From assembly GCF_003231275.1 (NCBI RefSeq), contig NZ_QKVL01000015.1, positions 62,001 through 126,000 on the forward strand: 64,000 nt of DNA. Reading direction: 5' to 3'. The notes under the pieces are model-generated. The model searched no databases. It was not told the DNA's origin and worked only from the letters and a program-made list of their open reading frames with translations. Positions 51,938-60,566 of this stretch are shown one piece after another (position 1 is the first letter of the stretch; each line of letters begins with the position of its first letter). This DNA is from Pseudomonas huaxiensis (GTDB lineage Bacteria > Pseudomonadota > Gammaproteobacteria > Pseudomonadales > Pseudomonadaceae). A program made the translations under genes and the position numbers.

Positions 51938-53605
51938 TTACTTGACCACCTGCCCCACCCCTCTCCCGCGCGGATCCGAAGCCGTCTCCAGCGTGCTCCC
52001 GATCACCCGGATCGCTTGCACATCGCCCATCTCCCAACCCTGGTCCTCAAGGGTGTAGCCCATCTTCTTCAGCTCTTGCGCCACCTCACCGGTGAGCGGT
52101 GCATAAGCGTCGAAATAGATGGTGTCCTTGGGCAGCAACTGGTGATGCACCCGCTGCGCCGCGACGGCTTTTTCCAGCGGCAGGTTGAAGTCATACAGGT
52201 TGTTCAGCACCTGGAAGATCGAGGTGAAAATCCGCGAACCGCCCGGCGTGCCCAGCACCAGCGTGACCTGTCCATCGCGGGTCACCAGGCTCGGGCTCAT
52301 GGACGACAGCATGCGCTTGCCCGGTTCGATGGCATTGGCATCGCCGCCCACCACACCAAAGGCGTTGGCCACTCCCGGCTTGGAGCTGAAATCATCCATT
52401 TCGTCGTTGAGCAGGAAGCCCGCGCCCTTGACCACCATGCCGCTGCCGTAGTCCCAGTTCAGGGTGTAGGTGTTGCTCACCGCGTTGCCCTGGTTGTCGA
52501 CGATGGAGAAGTGGGTGGTCTGGTGCGGCTCCAGCCCCGGACGGACTTTCTCGGTCTCGGAAATCGCATTCGGGTTGACCTCCTTGGCCCGCCGCGCCAG
52601 GTACTCAGGCGCCACCAGTTCCGCCACCGGCACCTTGGCGAAGGCCGGGTCGCCGAGGTAATCGGCACGGTCGGCGAACACCCGTTTTTCGATCTCGGCC
52701 AGCAGGTGGATGTAGCGCGCCGAGTTCAGCTCAACGCCTTTGAAGTCCGCCGCGCGCTCTTCCTTGATGCCCAGCAGTTGGGCCAGGGCGATACCGCCCG
52801 AGCTGGGCAGAGGCGCGGTGTAGACCGTGTTGCCACGCCAGTCGATGCGCATCGGCTCGCGCCATACCGCCTTGTAATCCTTGAGGTCGTCCTTGCTGAT
52901 CAGGCCGTTGCTGGCCTGCATCTGCGCCACCAGCAGGTCGGCGGTCTTGCCCTGGTAGAACTCGCTGACGCCCTTGTCGGCGATGCGCTCCAGGGTTTGC
53001 GCCAGCTCCGGCTGCTTGAAGGTCTCGCCGACCTTCATCTGGCCGAAGTAGTCGTTGAAGTTGGTGCTGTCCTTGAACAACCCCAGCGCATCTTCGCGGT
53101 ACTGGTACTGCTTGGCGGCGACCTTGAAGCCGTTCTTCGCGTAGCCCACCGCCGGGGTCAGCAATTCGGACCAAGGCAACTTGCCAAACTTCTGGTGCGC
53201 CTCCCACAAGCCCATCACCGTACCCGGCACACCAGCAGCGCGGGCGCCGACCAGGCTCAGGTTTTCGATGATCTCGCCCTTCTCGTCCAGGTACATGTTG
53301 CGCGTAGCGGCCTTTGGCGCCACTTCGCGGTAGTCGAGGAAGTACGCTTTGCCATCCACGTACAGGGTCATGAACCCGCCGCCACCGATGTTGCCCGCTT
53401 CGGGGTAGGTGACCGCGAGGGTGAAGGCCGTGGCGACTGCGGCGTCTACCGCGTTGCCGCCCTTTTTGAGGATGTCGGCGGCAACCTGCGCGCCATATTG
53501 ATCGGGAGCGGCAACGGCGCCGCCTTCGAGGGTGACTGCATAAGCCGATGCGCTGGCGAGAATCGCCGCACCGAGGCCCAAGGTTCGAAAAATCACAACG
53601 CGCAT
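51938..53605 (-). CDS. ggt: Gamma-glutamyltranspeptidase
   Basis: 555-residue N-terminal nucleophile hydrolase cleaving gamma-glutamyl bonds of glutathione in the periplasm. A signal sequence (RTLGLGAAILASASAYA) is present. Autocleavage is expected before Thr363 in HQTTHFSIVDNQG, giving large and small subunits. SSGGIALAQLLG, MSSMSPSLV and TPGGSRIF complete the family signatures. AAGGA precedes the ATG. Monocistronic. Confidence 0.95.
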   Translation of the reverse strand: MRVVIFRTLGLGAAILASASAYAVTLEGGAVAAPDQYGAQVAADILKKGGNAVDAAVATAFTLAVTYPEAGNIGGGGFMTLYVDGKAYFLDYREVAPKAATRNMYLDEKGEIIENLSLVGARAAGVPGTVMGLWEAHQKFGKLPWSELLTPAVGYAKNGFKVAAKQYQYREDALGLFKDSTNFNDYFGQMKVGETFKQPELAQTLERIADKGVSEFYQGKTADLLVAQMQASNGLISKDDLKDYKAVWREPMRIDWRGNTVYTAPLPSSGGIALAQLLGIKEERAADFKGVELNSARYIHLLAEIEKRVFADRADYLGDPAFAKVPVAELVAPEYLARRAKEVNPNAISETEKVRPGLEPHQTTHFSIVDNQGNAVSNTYTLNWDYGSGMVVKGAGFLLNDEMDDFSSKPGVANAFGVVGGDANAIEPGKRMLSSMSPSLVTRDGQVTLVLGTPGGSRIFTSIFQVLNNLYDFNLPLEKAVAAQRVHHQLLPKDTIYFDAYAPLTGEVAQELKKMGYTLEDQGWEMGDVQAIRVIGSTLETASDPRGRGVGQVVK

Positions 53606-53703
53606 AAAACGTCCTTGGTGTTGTTTTCGTTGAACAACCAGTAAGGACTATGCAGGAAGAGTTTTCAAACGCGGACTGACGTTTCTTCGGCAGGCGTCAC
53701 GCT

Positions 53704-54600
53704 TCAGCAAGCGTAGGCCGCAAGCTTGCGCTGGATGAAATCGAGGAAGCACTGGATGCGCAGCGCCAGTTGCGAGTTGCGGTAATACACCGCGTTGATC
53801 GGCTGGCGATAACCGCTGTTGAAATCGCCGAGCAGCACCTGCAGACGACCGCTGCGGATGTCCTCGTGGGTCATGAAATGCGACAGGCAGGCAATGCCAT
53901 CACCGGCCAGCGCCAGCGCACGCAGGGTTTCGCCGCTGGAGGCGGACAGATCCGGGCGGATCAGCAGGCGGTCGCCTTCGACATGACGCAGCGGCCAGTG
54001 GTTGAGGGTTTCGGTCTGAGTGAAGCCGAGCAGCGTGTGCCCGGCGAGGTCTTCGACCCGTTGCGGGGTGCCGTGGCGTTCGAGGTATTCGGGGCTGGCC
54101 AGCAGGTTCAGCGGGCTGCAACCGAGCGAGCGGGCATGCAGGCTGGAGTCGGCCAGATCACCGATGCGGATCGCCACGTCGGTGCTCTGTTCCAGCAGGT
54201 CGATGATCAGGTCGCTGGTGTTCAACTCCAACTGGATCTGCGGGTAGAGCGCGCGAAACTCCGCCACCCACGGCACGATGGCATGCAGCATGAACGGCAG
54301 CGCGGCATTGATACGCAGGCGCCCGGCCGGAGTCTGCTGATGCCGGGAAAGGTGGTCTTCGAGATCGTCCATCTGTTCGAGAATGGACTTGGCCCGCTCG
54401 AAGAAATACCGCCCCTCTTCAGTCAGGTCCATGCGCCGCGTGGTGCGGTTGATCAGCGTGGTGCCAAGCTTGGCTTCCAGCCGCGACAGCGTGCGGCTGA
54501 TCGCCGAGGGCGTCTGCCCGCCCTGCTCGGCGGCGGCGGAAATCGAGCCGCACTCGATCACCGAGACGAACACCTGCAATTCATCGGACCTGGCTTTCAC
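53704..54600 (-). CDS. LysR-type regulator, probably of mdaB
   Basis: 298-residue LTTR with a normal HTH (SISAAAEQGGQTPSAISRTLSRLEAKLGTTLINRTTRRMDLTEEG) and a C-terminal co-inducer domain. It lies 65 bp downstream of mdaB on the same strand. LysR genes next to mdaB are common in pseudomonads and respond to quinones or oxidants; that link is inferred here. Confidence 0.9.
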   Translation of the reverse strand: MKARSDELQVFVSVIECGSISAAAEQGGQTPSAISRTLSRLEAKLGTTLINRTTRRMDLTEEGRYFFERAKSILEQMDDLEDHLSRHQQTPAGRLRINAALPFMLHAIVPWVAEFRALYPQIQLELNTSDLIIDLLEQSTDVAIRIGDLADSSLHARSLGCSPLNLLASPEYLERHGTPQRVEDLAGHTLLGFTQTETLNHWPLRHVEGDRLLIRPDLSASSGETLRALALAGDGIACLSHFMTHEDIRSGRLQVLLGDFNSGYRQPINAVYYRNSQLALRIQCFLDFIQRKLAAYAC

Positions 54601-54665
54601 GGGACTACCTCACGACACACGACGCGCAGAGTGATAGCCCTTCACAGCCGGCGACGCAAGTCGCA

Positions 54666-55256
54666 TCAGGCCTCGACGCCAAACACCTTCGCCAGATGCG
54701 CTTCATACGCGGCGACTGCGGCCGGCACGTTCGGGCGCTTCATCACATCCACCGCCAGGTAAGTCGGCAGGCCGCTCATGCCAAGGAACTGGTTGGCCTT
54801 GTGGAACGGGAAGTACACCGCGTCCACGCCCTTGCCTTCGAAGAAGTCGGCGGGATCATCGAACGCCTGCTGCGGCGCGTTCCAGGTCAGCGAGAGCATG
54901 TACTGCTTGCCGTGGATCAGACCGCCGCTGCCGTACTTCTGCGAGGCATCGGAGCGGGTCCGGCCATCGCTGGCGTAAAGGCTGCCGTGGCCGGCGGTGA
55001 AGACTTCGTCGAGGTACTGCTTGACGGTCCAGGGCGCACCCATCCACCAACCGGGCATCTGGTAGACGATGACGTCGGCCCAGAGGAATTTCTCGACCTC
55101 TTCCTGATTGTCGTAGCCGCCGTCGATATAGGTGGTCTTCACGTCGAAGCCGGCGCGGTCGAGAAAGGCCAGGGCCGTCTCGTGCAGGGTTTCGTTCAAG
55201 CGGCCATCGGAGTGGGCGAATTTCTTGCCACCGTTGAGTAACAGGACCTTTTTCAT
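54666..55256 (-). CDS. mdaB: NAD(P)H:quinone oxidoreductase, MdaB type
   Basis: 196-residue flavodoxin-fold FAD enzyme reducing quinones by two electrons. MKKVLLLNGGKKFAHSDGRLN start, QMPGWWMGAPWTVKQYLDEVFT and GLIHGKQYMLSLTWNAP are diagnostic. The ATG at 55256 has GAGG upstream; the longer frame was rejected. Divergent from a YgiN-like ABM gene; E. coli also keeps mdaB beside ygiN. Confidence 0.93.
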   Translation of the reverse strand: MKKVLLLNGGKKFAHSDGRLNETLHETALAFLDRAGFDVKTTYIDGGYDNQEEVEKFLWADVIVYQMPGWWMGAPWTVKQYLDEVFTAGHGSLYASDGRTRSDASQKYGSGGLIHGKQYMLSLTWNAPQQAFDDPADFFEGKGVDAVYFPFHKANQFLGMSGLPTYLAVDVMKRPNVPAAVAAYEAHLAKVFGVEA

Positions 55257-55446
55257 CGTTTGCCTCATCTGTCGGGGTCCTGCCGGGCGTCTGGCCTGGG
55301 GACCGGGATAACTGGATGGCGGCAGATTAGTGAGGCCGGGTCTACGGAAAAACCCACCTGCGGGCAAAATACTTTTGCCTTAAAAGCACGAATTGACCAC
55401 TTATTAATGAAATAAAATCAGCATCACATTCAACGGAGGTCATCCC

Positions 55447-55761
55447 ATGAGCGAACCCTACGGCTTTATCCTCAAAGCCAAGACCCGCCCGGAAAAAGCC
55501 GAGGCTTTCGAGGCGCTGTTCCGGGGCTACGTCGAGCCAAGCCGTGCCGAACCTGGCTGTATCGAGTACCACATGCTGCGCGACAAGGAAGACCCGAGCC
55601 TGTTCGTGTTCTACGAAATCTGGGCCAGCAAGGCGGCGCTGGACGTACATTCGGCCCTGCCGCACATGCAGCAGTTCTCCGAGCAGCGCATGGACTATCT
55701 GGAGCGGGATTTCGACATCCAGTTGATCGAGATGCTCAGCGAGTCTTCGGCTAACCGTTGA
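55447..55761 (+). CDS. ABM-domain monooxygenase, YgiN-like
   Basis: 104-residue ABM protein (YGFILKAKTRPEKAEAFEALFRG; EPGCIEYHMLRDKEDPSLFVFYEIWASKAALDVH). GGAGG lies seven bases before the ATG. Next to mdaB, the pair resembles the MdaB/YgiN quinone-quinol redox couple of E. coli. Its last codons overlap the 3' end of the TauE/SafE gene on the other strand by 11 bp. Confidence 0.87.
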   Translation: MSEPYGFILKAKTRPEKAEAFEALFRGYVEPSRAEPGCIEYHMLRDKEDPSLFVFYEIWASKAALDVHSALPHMQQFSEQRMDYLERDFDIQLIEMLSESSANR

Positions 55762-56515
55762 GCATCAGGTGCGCGCCGAGCAGCCCCAGGCCAATGAAGA
55801 AACAGCGCTTGAACAGCGCCGCGCTGATGCGTTGCCGTAACCATTGGCCGAACAGCATGCCCAGCAATGCCGGCGCCAGCACCAACAACGAGGCCCCCAG
55901 CGCCTCGCCGCCCAGCGCATCCTGCCCGGCCAGACCGATGGCCAGCGCCAGCGTGGACACCGTGAACGACAGGCCGAGGGCCTGGACCCGCTCATCGCGG
56001 TCCAGGTCCAGCGCTTGCAGATAAGGCACCGCCGGAATCACGAACACCCCGGTCGCGGCGGTGATCAACCCGGTCACGGCGCCACACAGCGGCCCCAGCC
56101 AGCGTTCCTGACCCGGCTTCAGGCTGAACGGCGGCAACCACAGCCCGACCAGCGCATAGAGCAACAACGCCCCGCCCAACGCATGCGCCGCCCACGCCCC
56201 GCTGCTGATGCCCAGCCAGGCGCTGCCCAGCAACGTGCCGAGAAACACCATCAGCAGCATCGGCCACAGCCGTCGCAGCAACGCACGCAAATGCCCGCCG
56301 CTCGCCAGTTGCCAGACGTTGGTCACGGTCGACGGCACGATCAGCAACGCCGCAGCCTGCGCCGGCGCCATAGCCAGACCCAGCAGGCCCATGGCGATGG
56401 TCGGCAGGCCGAGCCCGATCACGCCCTTGACCGCGCCGGCCAGGAGGAAGGTCGCTATCACCAGCATTGAAAGGGCTGGTCCGATGTCTTGGTAGAAGCC
56501 GATAAGTGTGTTCAT
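55751..56515 (-). CDS. TauE/SafE family (TSUP) membrane permease
   Basis: 254-residue protein with about eight hydrophobic helices and the internal repeat typical of TSUP (VIGLGLPTIAMGLLG in the first half; GAVTGLITAATGVFVIPAVPYLQ in the second). The family moves sulfonates, sulfite and small organic acids. The substrate is unknown. Divergent from a LysR gene with a dyad operator in between. Confidence 0.87.
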   Translation of the reverse strand: MNTLIGFYQDIGPALSMLVIATFLLAGAVKGVIGLGLPTIAMGLLGLAMAPAQAAALLIVPSTVTNVWQLASGGHLRALLRRLWPMLLMVFLGTLLGSAWLGISSGAWAAHALGGALLLYALVGLWLPPFSLKPGQERWLGPLCGAVTGLITAATGVFVIPAVPYLQALDLDRDERVQALGLSFTVSTLALAIGLAGQDALGGEALGASLLVLAPALLGMLFGQWLRQRISAALFKRCFFIGLGLLGAHLMLNG

Positions 56516-56567
56516 GAAGCCATGTTGCGTTGGGCGAAACTCGTTGAATAGTCGCGATTAGTTGAGA

Positions 56568-56592
56568 CAGCCTATCGCTAGACAATAGGCTG
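56568..56592. promoter_or_regulatory. LysR-type dyad between TSUP and lysR genes
   Basis: CAGCCTAT (56568-56575) and ATAGGCTG (56585-56592) are perfect 8-bp arms with a 9-bp spacer and contain T-N11-A. The position between divergent genes is typical for an LTTR recognition site. Confidence 0.65.
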
Positions 56593-56632
56593 AGCGGTCT
56601 ATACTTCGCCGACCTTCACGTTGGCCCCGCCC

Positions 56633-57520
56633 ATGCATTTCGACCTCATCGACCTCCGCCTTTTCCTCCACACCGTCGAGTGCGGCAACATCACCGCCGG
56701 GGCTCAGCGCAGTCACCTGTCGCTGCCGGCGGCCAGTGCGCGGATCCGGGCGATGGAAAGCTCGCTCGGCATCGCCCTGCTGGAGCGCAATCGCCGTGGC
56801 GTACAACCGACCCCGGCCGGGCAGGCGCTGGTCAATCATGCGCGGCAGATTGGCCAGCAAGTGGAGCGCCTGCAGTTCGACCTGGCGCAATACGCCAGCG
56901 GCCTGCTGGGCCAGGTGCGCCTGCTGTGCAATACGGCGGCGCTGACCGAGTACCTGCCGGAACTACTCGCCGACTTCCTGCGCCAGCGCCCGCACATCGA
57001 TGTGGATATTCAGGAACTGCCGAGCCTGCGTATCGTCCAGGCCCTCGGCCAAGGCATCGCCGACCTTGGCATCGTCTCCGACGCGGTGGTCACCGCAGAC
57101 CTGCAGACCCGCCCGTTCCGCGACGATCCGCTGGTATTGATCATGGCCCCGAACCATCCGCTCGCGGCTGTGGATAACCTCGACTTCGCTCGCTCGCTGG
57201 AGCACGGTTACGTCGGCCTCGGCGCCGCCAGTGCACTGGCGTTGCATCTGGAAGAACAGGCGCTGCACCTGGGCCGGCGGATGCAGGTGCGGGTGCGGGC
57301 GGAAGGTTTCGATGGGGTGATTCGCATGGTCGCCCATGGTGCGGGGCTGGGCATCGTGCCGCTCGCTGCGGTGCAGCGCTGGCAAGGTGTGTTGCCGCTG
57401 CGCAGCGTGGCGTTGCGCGAAGGCTGGGCCGAGCGCCGGCTGCTGCTCTGCGCGCGGGATTTCGCCGCGTTGCCGGGTCAGGCCACGGCATTGCTCGATG
57501 CACTGGCGCCGCGCGTTTAG
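56633..57520 (+). CDS. LysR-type regulator divergent from the TSUP permease gene
   Basis: 295-residue LTTR; HTH FDLIDLRLFLHTVECGNITAGAQRSHLSLPAASARIRAME with helix-turn-helix in the usual place, and a full-length effector domain. ATG 56633 was chosen (TTG 56621 is the longer alternative). It probably controls the divergent permease through the 56568-56592 dyad. Confidence 0.9.
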   Translation: MHFDLIDLRLFLHTVECGNITAGAQRSHLSLPAASARIRAMESSLGIALLERNRRGVQPTPAGQALVNHARQIGQQVERLQFDLAQYASGLLGQVRLLCNTAALTEYLPELLADFLRQRPHIDVDIQELPSLRIVQALGQGIADLGIVSDAVVTADLQTRPFRDDPLVLIMAPNHPLAAVDNLDFARSLEHGYVGLGAASALALHLEEQALHLGRRMQVRVRAEGFDGVIRMVAHGAGLGIVPLAAVQRWQGVLPLRSVALREGWAERRLLLCARDFAALPGQATALLDALAPRV

Positions 57521-57605
57521 ACAACTCGACGTCGAGTACAGGCAATTGCCGGATGGACGGGCTCGCTAGGCTGCGGGCTCTTTCTTCTGTCTGCCGGAGC
57601 CTGTT

Positions 57606-57950
57606 ATGTCCAAGCCAATCGTCGTCCTTCGCGATACCCATCCGCTGCCGGTCCTCGACGCCTGCAAATGGGAAAAACTGGCGGGCGACCCGCACACCGT
57701 CAACCTAAATGCCTACACCAGCGAAGACGGCAGCAAGATCATGGGCACCTGGATCTGCACCCCGGGCAAATGGCGGGTGAACTACGAGAAGTGGGAGTAC
57801 TGCCATTTCCAGGAAGGCTACTGCGTGATCACGCCAGATGGTCAGGAGCCGATTCATCTGCGGGCGGGGGATATCTTCATCGTCGAGCCAGGGATGAAGG
57901 GCACCTGGGAAGTGGTTGAGACGGTGCGCAAGTATTTCGTGTTTGCCTGA
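57606..57950 (+). CDS. Small cupin protein (Cupin_3/DUF861 type)
   Basis: 114-residue single cupin: KIMGTWICTPGKWRVNYEKWEYCHFQEGYCVITPDGQEP then LRAGDIFIVEPGMKGTWEV. The Glu/His pair EYCHFQEG and the GDIFIVEPG strand are those of the DUF861 group, which includes (S)-ureidoglycine aminohydrolase-like folds. GGAG precedes the ATG. Function unknown; it follows the LysR gene by 85 bp and may be co-transcribed. Confidence 0.8.
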   Translation: MSKPIVVLRDTHPLPVLDACKWEKLAGDPHTVNLNAYTSEDGSKIMGTWICTPGKWRVNYEKWEYCHFQEGYCVITPDGQEPIHLRAGDIFIVEPGMKGTWEVVETVRKYFVFA

Positions 57951-57961
57951 TGTTCAAAACC

Positions 57962-57999
57962 CAATCGCTGCGGTTCGGCGCCCCGAACCGCAGCGATTG
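57962..57999. repeat. Short palindrome derived from the 51.8-kb REP family
   Basis: CAATCGCTGCGGTTCGG (57962-57978) and its exact inverse (57983-57999) enclose only 4 bp. The sequence equals the outer arms of the 51813-51900 repeat without the inner REP word. It also serves as a hairpin between convergent cupin and mmsB genes. Confidence 0.85.
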
Positions 58000-58007
58000 T
58001 TTCAGCA

Positions 58008-58895
58008 TCACTCCGGCTTGCGATAACTCTCCACAATCGCCGAAAAGTCTTTCCCGCCATCTCCGCGCAGGCTCATGGCCTGATACAACTGCTGCGCCAC
58101 CGCGCCGAGGATCACCGGCTGGTGCGCCTGCTTCGCCGCTTCGGTCGCCAGGCCCAGGTCCTTCAGCATCAACTCCGCACCAAAGCCACCGGTATACCCA
58201 CGAGCAGCCGGCGCCGTCTCGATGATGCCCGGCCATGGGTTGTAGGTATCAGAACTCCAGCAGCGCCCGGTGGAACTGTTGATGATCCCCGCCAGCACCT
58301 TGGTGTCGATGCCCAGCGCGTTACCCAGGGCCATGGCCTCGGACACGCCGACCATGGAGATCCCCAGCAGCAGGTTGTTGCAGATCTTGGCGATCTGCCC
58401 GGTGCCCACGCCACCGCAATGCACGATGTTGCGGCCCATCTGCGCCAGCACCGGCTGCAAGGTGGCGAACAGCTCATCACTGCCGCCGACCATGAAGGTC
58501 AGGGTGCCCGCCGCCGCGCCGCCGGTACCGCCGGACACCGGCGCATCGCCCATGTCCACGCCCTGCTTCGCCGCAGCGGCGGAAACGTCGCGGATGGTCT
58601 GCGGGTCGATGGTGCTGCAATCCACCACCGGCGTACCGGCGCGCACGCCGGCCAGCACACCGTTCTCGCCGAGGTACACGCCGCGCACATGCGCCGCGGC
58701 CGGGAGCATGGTGATCACAAGCTCCGCATTGCTCGCCGCATCACGCGGCGAGTCGCTGATATGCCCGCCCAGCTCGGCGAGCTCGGCCAGGATGGTGGTG
58801 TTGAGGTCGAACAGATTGAGGCTGTGGCCGGCCTTGATCAGGTTGCGCGCCATCGGCGCGCCCATGTTGCCAAGACCCACGAATGCAATACGCAT
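58008..58895 (-). CDS. mmsB: 3-hydroxyisobutyrate dehydrogenase
   Basis: 295-residue NAD+ enzyme of valine degradation. The Rossmann motif is FVGLGNMGAPMARNL, the substrate motif DAPVSGGTGGAAAGTLTFMVGG and the catalytic Lys lies in GTGQIAKICNNLLLG. AAGGAG precedes the ATG at 58895, 10 bp after the mmsA stop. Confidence 0.95.
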   Translation of the reverse strand: MRIAFVGLGNMGAPMARNLIKAGHSLNLFDLNTTILAELAELGGHISDSPRDAASNAELVITMLPAAAHVRGVYLGENGVLAGVRAGTPVVDCSTIDPQTIRDVSAAAAKQGVDMGDAPVSGGTGGAAAGTLTFMVGGSDELFATLQPVLAQMGRNIVHCGGVGTGQIAKICNNLLLGISMVGVSEAMALGNALGIDTKVLAGIINSSTGRCWSSDTYNPWPGIIETAPAARGYTGGFGAELMLKDLGLATEAAKQAHQPVILGAVAQQLYQAMSLRGDGGKDFSAIVESYRKPE

Positions 58896-58905
58896 GATCA
58901 ACTCC

Positions 58906-60432
58906 TTAGCGCAGGCTGATGGTGGTGTTCACGCCATCGTTGACGCTGTCGTCATCGAACCAGCGAGCGGTGACGGTCTTGGTCTGAGTGTAGAACTGCA
59001 CCACCTGCTTGCCGTAGGGGCCGAGGTCGCCCAGCTTGGAACCGCGCGAGCCGGTGAAGCTGAAGTACGGGACCGGCACCGGAATCGGGATGTTGATACC
59101 GACCTGGCCGACATCGATTTCAGACTGGAACTTGCGCGCCGCCGCACCGCTCTGGGTGAACAGGCCGGTGCCGTTGCCGAAGGGGTTGCGGTTGACCAGG
59201 GCGATGGCTTCGTCGAGGGTGTCGACTTCCAGCGTCACCAGCACCGGGCCGAAGATTTCCTGGGTGTAGATCTGCATACCGGTGGTCACCCCGGAGAACA
59301 GGGTCGGTCCAACGAAGTTGCCGTTCTCGTAGCCCGGCACCTTCACGTCACGGCCGTCCAGCTCCAGCGTGGCGCCTTCACGAATACCGCTTTCGATCAG
59401 GCCCAGCACACGCTCCTTGGCGCGCTTGGAAATCACCGGGCCCACGTCGGTGCCCGGCTCGCTGCCGGCATTGACCTTGAGTTTCGAGGCCAGCTCTTTC
59501 AGCTCCGGCAGCCACTCGCGGGACTTGCCCACGAACACCGCCACCGAGGTCGCCATGCAACGCTGGCCTGCCGCACCGAACGCGGCACCCGCCAGGGCGT
59601 TGAGGGTCTGGGTGCGGTTGGCATCGGGCAGGATCACCGCATGGTTTTTCGCGCCCATCATCGATTGCACACGCTTGCCGTGCTTGCCAGCCAGGTCATA
59701 CACGTGGGTACCGACTTCCGTGGAACCAACGAAAGACACCGCCTTGATATCGGTGTGAGTGCACAGGCCGTCCACCACCTGCTTGCCGCCGTGCACGACG
59801 TTGAGCACACCGGCCGGCACACCGGCCTCGATCGCCAGTTCCACCAGCAGCATGGTCGACAGCGGGTCCTGCTCGGACGGCTTGAGAACGAAGGTGTTAC
59901 CGCAGACGATGGCCATCGGGAACATCCACAGCGGGATCATCGCCGGGAAGTTGAACGGGGTGATGCCGGCGCAGACGCCGATCGGCTGGCGCAGGGTGTA
60001 GGTGTCGACGCCGCCGGCGACGTTCTCGGCGAACTCGCCCATCTGCAGGGTGCCGATGCTGCACGCATGCTCCACCACCTCCAGGCCGCGGAAGATATCG
60101 CCCTCGGCATCGGCGATGGTCTTGCCCTGTTCGGCGCTGAGGGTCACGGCGATACGTTTGGAGTGCTCACGGATCAGCGCCTGCAGACGCAGCATGATGC
60201 GCATCCGCGCGCCGATCGGCGTGTCTTTCCAGGTCTTGAAGGCGCGTTGCGCGGCGGCCACGGCGGCATCCAGCTCTTCGGTGGTGGCGAAAGGGACGCG
60301 GGCCAGGACTTCCTGGGTCGCCGGGTTGACCACGTCACGCCACTCGCTGGTTTTCGACTCGACCCATTGGCCGTCGATCAGCAGGCGGACCTGGTCGACC
60401 TTGGTCTGGCCGGGGGTAAGGGATGCGTTCAT
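58906..60432 (-). CDS. mmsA: Methylmalonate-semialdehyde dehydrogenase (CoA-acylating)
   Basis: 508-residue aldehyde-dehydrogenase-fold enzyme giving propionyl-CoA from valine (and acetyl-CoA from malonate semialdehyde). FVGSTEVGTHVYDLAGKHGKR and the catalytic Cys motif GAAGQRCMATS are seen. ATG 60432 follows CAGGAG. The mRNA leader carries AAnAAnAA. First gene of the mmsA-mmsB operon, divergent from a LysR gene. Confidence 0.96.
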   Translation of the reverse strand: MNASLTPGQTKVDQVRLLIDGQWVESKTSEWRDVVNPATQEVLARVPFATTEELDAAVAAAQRAFKTWKDTPIGARMRIMLRLQALIREHSKRIAVTLSAEQGKTIADAEGDIFRGLEVVEHACSIGTLQMGEFAENVAGGVDTYTLRQPIGVCAGITPFNFPAMIPLWMFPMAIVCGNTFVLKPSEQDPLSTMLLVELAIEAGVPAGVLNVVHGGKQVVDGLCTHTDIKAVSFVGSTEVGTHVYDLAGKHGKRVQSMMGAKNHAVILPDANRTQTLNALAGAAFGAAGQRCMATSVAVFVGKSREWLPELKELASKLKVNAGSEPGTDVGPVISKRAKERVLGLIESGIREGATLELDGRDVKVPGYENGNFVGPTLFSGVTTGMQIYTQEIFGPVLVTLEVDTLDEAIALVNRNPFGNGTGLFTQSGAAARKFQSEIDVGQVGINIPIPVPVPYFSFTGSRGSKLGDLGPYGKQVVQFYTQTKTVTARWFDDDSVNDGVNTTISLR

Positions 60433-60449
60433 GGGGCTTCTCCTGGAAA

Positions 60450-60457
60450 TTGTTTTT
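60450..60457 (-). promoter_or_regulatory. Hfq/Crc catabolite-activity motif before mmsA
   Basis: AAAAACAA on the minus strand matches AAnAAnAA, 18-25 bases before the mmsA ATG and next to the ribosome site. Confidence 0.5.
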
Positions 60458-60566
60458 AGCGAGAGAATTGCCGGCGCGGCAGCCGCGACGGGGCTTGGGG
60501 CCTGGGCTGTTTTCGAGTATAGATGTGCAAACTTCCAACAAAAACGCACATAAAAGCCGGTCCAAC

